This document shows, one piece after another, positions 58,101 through 64,000 of a stretch of 64,000 nt of DNA; the first letter of the stretch is position 1; each line of letters starts with the position of its first letter. This DNA comes from Scedosporium boydii (taxonomy: Eukaryota > Ascomycota > Sordariomycetes > Microascales > Microascaceae): assembly GCA_002221725.1 (NCBI GenBank), contig NJFT01000072.1, positions 62,001-126,000 of the forward strand, given 5' to 3'. The notes under the pieces are model-generated. The model searched no databases, had not been told where the DNA came from, and worked only from the letters and a program-made list of their open reading frames with translations. The position numbers and the translations under genes were made by a program.

Positions 58101-59350
58101 GTCTGCCCTTCGGTCTGTTGTAACGGAAGATTGCTGCAACGTGGGCTGGGATTGATCGACCAAAACACTCCTGCCACGTCTGCCCTGTTGATTGCAAAAC
58201 GCCCACACTCGGTCACGCTTGCCCATTCACCCTTTCTTTGGACCAGACTCCACACCCACCTGAGCCGGAAAGTGACCTTCATCATCCGTGTGTCGAGGGG
58301 GATTCCGGTCCCAGCTGATCACCGTTGGTACGGGAGGAGCGTATGTACTTCCTACGAAGTACTTCGGACCTGGGGCTTGTATCTCAATACCTCGGTACTC
58401 CGCCGTAATATTGAAATCTCGTAGAAAAATGAAGTACCTCGATACACACCTAGTGGCGACGGGTCGAACAAATCAATGGTTCTTCGAGAGTGGAACCTCA
58501 AAGCACCGTTTTCCATGCCAAGAGAGAACGGAGTTTCACTGTCATACTTCGTACAAATCTGCCTTCACCGTTAATGCAAGTACACTGTGGATTCCACCTT
58601 CCACCGTCATGAGCACTAGGTCCCAAATTGATCGCACCCTCAGCGGGTGTACGAAGTACTTCACACGAAGCTCGCAGTCTTCGAACCAAATTCCGTAGGG
58701 CGTAGGGAGGAAAAAAAAAAAAAAAAAAAAAAAAAGCCGTTCTCCTGGAATTTTGAATGGGCTTGGATCGCACGGCCTGCAATTATCTCATCACCTCCGC
58801 TCGTCATACATACACCAAGACCAGGTCCAATCCCACGTCAAGCACAACCCGCTGACAAGACAAAACCCGAATCCCTTCTTCGTTGACTCTCCTTTTTCCA
58901 CATCCCTCCCCCCCATATGCCTCGGTAGCTCTGGTTTTATACGACTGTCACTTTTTTCTTTCTCATTGAGCTCTTTCCTTTGGCAAGTCCATAACTTTTA
59001 TATGCATCCCACTTAAACGCTACCCACTTCCTAAAACAGACGACCATCGGAACCTGCATTGAAGGCCTGCGAATCCACAACCGTCGTGGACCACTGATCT
59101 TTCAACACGCGACTGCCATCGTCTTTCATCCAGGTTCCTGGGCTGAGCCCAATCAGTAACCCAATCGACCAACAGGATTATTCGCGCATCGCAAATCGCC
59201 TCGTGTCGTCCGTTTTCATCTGAACAACATGATTTACTGCTCCCCCGCTGCCGTACGTTGATCCGTGTTTCCAGTGCCCGGCCGGTTATTGGCATGACAT
59301 CCGAAGAACGTTGTTATTCCTGATCCACCACATGCGACTCTCCCGCAATC
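55146..59350. other. Gene-poor stretch rich in TACGAAGTA motifs
   Basis: About 4.2 kb with no supported gene. It carries motif copies at 56069-56077, 56234-56242, 57703-57711, 58353-58361, 58545-58553 and 58650-58658, plus partial copies (56578-56586, 57646-57653), and an A25 tract at 58711-58735. The last 500 bases look like the VAC7 leader. Confidence 0.5.
58711..58735. repeat. 25-nt A homopolymer
   Basis: Uninterrupted A25, 53 bases after the last copy in a cluster of three TACGAAGTA motifs (58353-58658). It is not next to a gene end I can see, so it could mark an old retroposed or integrated sequence, or simple slippage. Confidence 0.85.
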
Positions 59351-62182
59351 ATGGATAAATCAGCAAATAGAGCGGGCGGCATATCGATAGAGCCTAGCCA
59401 CTCATCTACCGGCTCCCGAAGCCAACTACCCTCTTCTCAACCTGTATCTGTCTCATCCTCCACCTCTCTCTCGGAGCAGATGAATCAATCCAAGCAATCA
59501 TCAACGAACAACTCAGTCTCTCCGTCTCCCCTAGGGTCCAGAGACCCTTCCCCAATCCGGCCTTACCGCCAGTCGACCACGACCCAGCCTTCCTTCCCGC
59601 GCAGTCGATCGCGGAAAAACAGTGTCGTTGATACCAGTCCTACCCGCGTAGCTCGATCCGGCCTCCCGCAAGGCCACAGCAACTCTAGAGCCCTAACAGC
59701 TGCCAACACACCAGCTCTCCCTCCTGCCTCCCAGGAGCCAAATGTGCGAGGCCCGACGCCTCAGAAGCCTGCCACATCAGACCAGGCCCGAAGCAACAGT
59801 CCTCGATGGCCAATATCCCCTCGTCTACGCTCCCCCCCGCCACAGCTAAACAGAGCATCAATAGCACAATCGATACGCGCCGACAACGAGACGCCTTCTG
59901 TAATCTTGCCGCGAGGACCAACTGCTACCTTGCCGCCACCCTCTGCTGATCAGGCGCAGATGTCGGAGAGCGAGACTGAGGATATTCAACTCCAGTCGGG
60001 TCTTCGAACTCCCGCCCACGGCTCCACTCTCGAGACGGTACAGGAAGTGAGCCTCCCAAACTCGCCCAAGCACGTTACGGACGCCGCCATGGAGCAAGTA
60101 AAAGAAAAGCTCGCCTCTGAGCTTGTAACTCAGACCGAGAGCGGATACACAACAGAATCTAAGACGCTACGCGCAAGACCTTTGTTGTATACTGCAGAAA
60201 GTGGAAGCGAGAGCGGTAGCGTAAAAGTCGAAGGTCGAAGAACAGCTGGAGGCATTACCGCGCCCCCCATGATGTCGAGGCAATCGAGCTCCATGTCGAC
60301 GAAAGCCGGCAAGACCAAACCCGAGGGTTCTACACAGAACATGACGGTGGAAACAGAAACTGTGATATCCGTCCCCAACGTCGCCCTTGCCCCTGCCGGA
60401 CCACAAGGAGGTAACGGCACTCTGAGGACGCGGCCGAGCGCGGAAACCATCAAACCGAAGAAGGAAAAGAAGAAGGGCAGTAGGAAACAGCCCGCCGGTG
60501 CTGGTGAGACATTACTTTCATTATTCAACCCTACTACTTACCTGCAAAACCTCAGTACGCCCTGGTCTCGTCAGGAGAGGCCAACGGGATCAGTGTCCCC
60601 CATGACGGAGAAATCCCCGTCACCTACAACACCCCGGCGAAAGCGCCGAAACACAAAGATAATGCACTATAGTCTACCAAGTCCAGTGACTGCTCGAACT
60701 CCAACCCTCTCCTCCATCCTATCAATGAACTATTTACTAACTAGCCCCCGAACAGCATCGTCCAAGGCCGAGATATTCGAGGCTAAGGTCGCCAGTGCCG
60801 TCGACGAGGCGGACGATTCCGATTCCGAGGAAACCTTTGTTTATGACTCTAACCCCCCAGATGACCGGAGGCGCTTCCATTCTCGGACGCCTAGTGCGAC
60901 TTCGATGATGAGCCAGGCAGAGCGTGCTGCGGCCATGAGGTCTATTCATAGTGTTATGGAAAGCGCCGGCCCTCCTGTTAGCGTCAGGAAGAACATGAAG
61001 TTTGCGAGCACCATAAATAGCAGCACCGCTGATAGCCTTGCTCAAGGTGAAGACGATAACAAGGGCGTCGGTCGCAGCAGCGCCGGCTCCGGCAGAGGCA
61101 CAGCTCGCCATCACCATCACATCGGCCGGTGGGGTCGCAGTGGCCACCCTTCATTATTCGATAACGAGTCACCGTTCCCTGCTGCCCAGCGAACAAAGTT
61201 CTCGCACACGCCCTCGAAGCAGTCATCGGGACCACCTAGCCCGAGGAACTACGTCCGCGGCGGTACAAACGGCAAGAGAGCGCCACCGTATGTATCAAAC
61301 AACTACGACTTGGACGATACGACTGGCCCCGATGATGAGCGAACGCCTTTGATTTTCTCCTCTTCCCGATCGTATAGGTCTACGAGAGGGAGGCGAGGAC
61401 CAATCTCTCAACGCCAACTCGAGTCCCAATCGTACCACTCCCCTCCGTCATACCTCAACCGCCTTGCCGCGTGTCTCGTTGTTACCATGATGGTGCTTCT
61501 CGTCGTTACCGGCGCGATCAGCTTCATGTTCGCCACCTCCCAACCGCTAACGAACATTGAGCTTACTGGCATTCATAACGTCATTGCTAGTGAACCCGAG
61601 CTCATGTTTGATTTGACCGTTAAGGCTCACAACCCGAATATTGTGGTGGTGACGATTGACAATGCAAATCTGGAGATCTTTGCTAAGTCTATCCATGCCG
61701 GTTCGGATTCGGAATGGTGGAAGCATCCTCAAGGCCCACCAGACGGCGGACGGCGCGGTGGCGGCAGCAAGGAAGATAATGGCGTGCACATTTCCGACGA
61801 CCCTCCGACGGACATGCCTGATGATGACGCTGCACCGAACATGCGCCTGGGAACGATCACCGAGTTTGATAGTCCCCTAAGCTTCGAGGGCTCGTTCTTC
61901 CATAAGGGCATGTCTTCTTCGACGGGCGCAATGAGATTGCATTTACCTGGCAACCAGACGGCTGGGGGTTCTGAGCGCTGGGGTCGCATTCTCCAGGATG
62001 AGTTCGACCTCGTTATCAAAGGCATTGTTAAATATAACCTTCCACTCAGCCAGAAGACGAGAACCGCATCCATCTCGGGTCGGACAACAGTCAAACCCAA
62101 TTCGGCGAATGACCCCTCTTTGAAGCCCAATTCGACCCGGATTGATATCCACCCCGTCGCAGTTGATGACGGTCCCGAATAG
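59351..62182 (+). CDS. VAC7: Vac7 vacuolar segregation protein
   Basis: Vacuolar membrane activator of the Fab1 lipid kinase, which makes PI(3,5)P2 and controls vacuole size and osmotic response. The open frame is 943 codons. The first 690 residues are disordered and rich in Ser, Thr, Pro and Arg, with the family block KAEIFEAKVASAVDEADDSD then EETFVYDSNPPDD. One membrane span lies at about residues 703-730 (LAACLVVTMMVLLVVTGAIS). A lumenal domain follows (TNIELTGIHNVIASEPELMF, then FDLTVKAHNPNIVVVTIDN). Just before the KAEIF block a stretch of 252 nt (60504-60755) has a GTGAGA donor, a TTACTAAC branch point and an AACAG acceptor, keeps frame and contains no stop. If spliced, the product is 859 residues and reads KQPAGAASSKAEIF. 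Whether it is intron, exon or optional cannot be settled here. Confidence 0.93.
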   Translation: MDKSANRAGGISIEPSHSSTGSRSQLPSSQPVSVSSSTSLSEQMNQSKQSSTNNSVSPSPLGSRDPSPIRPYRQSTTTQPSFPRSRSRKNSVVDTSPTRVARSGLPQGHSNSRALTAANTPALPPASQEPNVRGPTPQKPATSDQARSNSPRWPISPRLRSPPPQLNRASIAQSIRADNETPSVILPRGPTATLPPPSADQAQMSESETEDIQLQSGLRTPAHGSTLETVQEVSLPNSPKHVTDAAMEQVKEKLASELVTQTESGYTTESKTLRARPLLYTAESGSESGSVKVEGRRTAGGITAPPMMSRQSSSMSTKAGKTKPEGSTQNMTVETETVISVPNVALAPAGPQGGNGTLRTRPSAETIKPKKEKKKGSRKQPAGAGETLLSLFNPTTYLQNLSTPWSRQERPTGSVSPMTEKSPSPTTPRRKRRNTKIMHYSLPSPVTARTPTLSSILSMNYLLTSPRTASSKAEIFEAKVASAVDEADDSDSEETFVYDSNPPDDRRRFHSRTPSATSMMSQAERAAAMRSIHSVMESAGPPVSVRKNMKFASTINSSTADSLAQGEDDNKGVGRSSAGSGRGTARHHHHIGRWGRSGHPSLFDNESPFPAAQRTKFSHTPSKQSSGPPSPRNYVRGGTNGKRAPPYVSNNYDLDDTTGPDDERTPLIFSSSRSYRSTRGRRGPISQRQLESQSYHSPPSYLNRLAACLVVTMMVLLVVTGAISFMFATSQPLTNIELTGIHNVIASEPELMFDLTVKAHNPNIVVVTIDNANLEIFAKSIHAGSDSEWWKHPQGPPDGGRRGGGSKEDNGVHISDDPPTDMPDDDAAPNMRLGTITEFDSPLSFEGSFFHKGMSSSTGAMRLHLPGNQTAGGSERWGRILQDEFDLVIKGIVKYNLPLSQKTRTASISGRTTVKPNSANDPSLKPNSTRIDIHPVAVDDGPE
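60504..60755 (+). other. Stop-free 252-nt candidate intron inside VAC7
   Basis: Donor GTGAGA after a first codon base, branch TTACTAAC at 60734-60741 and acceptor AACAG at 60751-60755. The length is 84 codons with no in-frame stop, so translation continues with or without splicing. Confidence 0.6.
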
Positions 62183-63661
62183 CTGTCCTGAATAGCTTCA
62201 TTTTCAAGCGGGTCGGCCAACACCCATGGACCGCATCGCAGTCTCGACCTCCTTTCTAACAAGCTTTCCTCGTTTTAATCCTTTTTTTTTCCTTTTCTAT
62301 TTCCTATGTTTTTTAACGAATTTCATTCCTGTGTATCGAGCGAGCATAGCATGGCATACTAGGGTAGGGAACACTTTTTTTTAAGCTGGCGTTAGATGGA
62401 GAAAGATGTCGCCATCGACGACCAAAGGGAAAACCAAAAAAAAAACCATCACGGCTCGATGGACATACAATTGGCTTTATTTTTATTCTATTAAGGAAGA
62501 TTACACGCACAATACCCCTTTATTCTTATATGGCTCTCTTCAACCTTGGAGCAGGTTTCAGAACAGGCGGAAGACATGATTTGTTTTTTTTTCTTTCTCC
62601 TTTTCCCTTTTAATTCCCTTCATTATTTCCACTTCCTTATATTCTTACCACCCCCTTATCATTACCTTCGTTCTTCTTCATTAACTCTAGTCAGCTCGAC
62701 AGCATCCCTGTACAGGATGAGTTGAGACCTTCCCAAAAGCCTCGATCATGGTTACTTTCCGTCCCTGTCGTTGGATTTGGATCCTTTCGACGACATACAA
62801 ACGAAAATGGCCTATGTATCTCGAGGGAGAGTTTGGGAACCCGGCTTCGATCTCATACTGTTCCTTTCTTTTGTCTCCTTTTGGTCTCTTTTCGTTGCTT
62901 TTCGTTGTTGTTTTTTACGCTCTTGCTCTATACAGTTATTAGATGGATACGGAAAAGTGGCACCACTTGCTGTACTTGTAACGAAACTGGACGCCAGAAG
63001 GGAAATAGTCCCAAAGCTAATCCCAGGTGAGGGGGGAGAAGAAAAAAGCAACAATGATGGACTCCGTTGCGTAGCATTGTGTCTCACGGAACGGAGGCAA
63101 ATGGCATGAAGAGAGGGAAAGGCGGACGAAGGCAAGGTGGATTTGGACGATTGACGAGAGGGTATGAAGGAACCAGGGCGCTAGCGAGGGCGGTGGAGCG
63201 TTATATAACTATCGCTTGAGGTATAGAGAAAGCGAGAATCAGAATGAGAACGGAATGAATGCCGGAAGATGGTTGTATTAAACTGTTCCTCGTAACCCTC
63301 GTGATGCTTCGCTGAAGTGCAGTGGGAGATGTTATTGTTTAACTAGTGCCAGCTGTTGACAACTGGCATGTCCATGGGAAATGGTGGCGTCGAATTTGTT
63401 TAGAAATACACAGGTTCGCCAAAGAGATATTTCTATATATTTATTCAGTGTCAGCCTTGTCAACCTTGCCAACCTAGATTCAAACCCACCACTGAGACGG
63501 GGCAAAATCCAACTTCTCACAGAAAAATAGTATTGCGGTCTTATACCTGGATAGGTAACACTACCGAGGACCCTAATTTCTCCCTCGAATCAATTTCCCA
63601 CGCGACAGAACTCCATCGAACGACCCGCTAGCGTGGGGCCGCACGCCTCCAAGCTCCAAAG
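62183..63661. other. Intergenic stretch, VAC7 / PRP6
   Basis: T-rich 3' region of VAC7, then about 1 kb without a supported gene, then the short leader of PRP6. Confidence 0.5.
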
Positions 63662-64000
63662 ATGGCGAGCCGACGAGATTTCCTCAACCAGCCAGCGCCG
63701 GAGAACTACGTAGCCGGTCTCGGCCGCGGCGCCACCGGCTTCACGACACGATCGGACCTTGGACCGGCGCGGGAAGGACCCAGCGAAGACCAGATCAAAG
63801 AGATCGTCGCAAAGCGTGCTGCGGCGCTAGGCATCGGCGGCGAGGGCAAGAAGGGCGGCGACGAAGGCGGCGACGACAGCGAGCGGTACCAAGACCCGGA
63901 TAATGAAGTGGGGCTCTTCGCGGGCGGCATCTACGACAAGGATGACGAGGAGGCGGACCAGATATGGCAGTGGGTAGACGAGAAGATGGCCAAGAGGCGA
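63662..64000 (+). CDS. PRP6: PRP6/Prp1 pre-mRNA splicing factor, N-terminal part
   Basis: U4/U6.U5 tri-snRNP protein needed for spliceosome assembly. Only the first 113 codons are present; the frame is open at the window end. The start (MASRRDFLNQPAPENYVAGL) and GRGATGFTTRSDLGPAR are the signature of the PRP1_N domain, followed by a Gly/Asp/Glu-rich linker and DPDNEVGLFAGGIYDKDDEEAD, where the DNE and GLFAG patterns are strongly conserved in Prp6 and human PRPF6. The downstream HAT/TPR repeats lie outside the window. The ATG at 63662 is the only reasonable start. Confidence 0.95.
   Translation, partial: MASRRDFLNQPAPENYVAGLGRGATGFTTRSDLGPAREGPSEDQIKEIVAKRAAALGIGGEGKKGGDEGGDDSERYQDPDNEVGLFAGGIYDKDDEEADQIWQWVDEKMAKRR

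Noticed and set aside
1..64000. Transposons, RIP-mutated repeats, CRISPR arrays and biosynthetic clusters
   Set aside because: Looked for terminal repeats, transposase or reverse-transcriptase motifs, long AT-rich TpA tracts, spaced direct repeats and PKS/NRPS motifs; none seen.

Overview
The window looks like nuclear DNA of a filamentous ascomycete (Pezizomycotina, probably Sordariomycetes). Genes are split by short introns (about 58-170 nt) with GT..AG ends and CTAAC-type branch points. Leaders are long and pyrimidine-rich. The protein set is fungal: HIS7 fusion enzyme, Dug1, Vac7, Vps62, Sur7-like, and an ornithine decarboxylase antizyme that needs a +1 frameshift. I found no bacterial operon, CRISPR array, rRNA gene, convincing tRNA or recognisable transposon.

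Layout. 0-9.8 kb: a small conserved unknown protein (413-1218), a Sur7/PalI-type membrane protein (3706-4492), a 4 kb gene-poor gap, and a small unknown protein (8567-9168). 9.8-21 kb: 5-hydroxyisourate hydrolase (-), GET3 (+), the 3'-end-processing factor MPE1 (-, with a GC-AG intron), the DUG1 dipeptidase (+, with a possible mitochondrial leader) and a Yippee-type zinc protein (-). 21-34 kb: an APH-fold kinase-like protein, the antizyme gene, HIS7 (-) divergent from a TFIIIC triple-barrel subunit (+), and VPS62. 35-44 kb: two large disordered proteins of unknown function (both -). 45-47.5 kb: a divergent pair of ribosomal protein genes, eL30 (-) and uL16 (+), rebuilt here exon by exon. 50-52.4 kb: a coiled-coil protein. 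53-59.3 kb: a 6.9 kb gene-poor tract with one weak membrane-protein candidate. 59.3-64 kb: VAC7 and the first 113 codons of PRP6, cut by the window end.

Most genes are housekeeping and independently transcribed. They do not form one pathway, although polyamine control (antizyme), histidine/purine metabolism (HIS7), urate breakdown (HIU hydrolase) and glutathione breakdown (DUG1) are all represented.

The most interesting signals are: (1) the antizyme gene with its UCC-UGA shift site; (2) a short palindromic motif, TACGAAGTA/TACTTCGTA, present 22 times by my reading, always outside the exons I call and densest in gene-poor DNA; (3) a non-canonical GC-AG intron in MPE1; (4) a stop-free, frame-neutral candidate intron inside VAC7; (5) an in-frame, basic 83-residue leader on DUG1; (6) a 25-nt A tract just upstream of the HIU hydrolase start. 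Exon boundaries were worked out by hand from splice signals and reading frame. No database search was possible.
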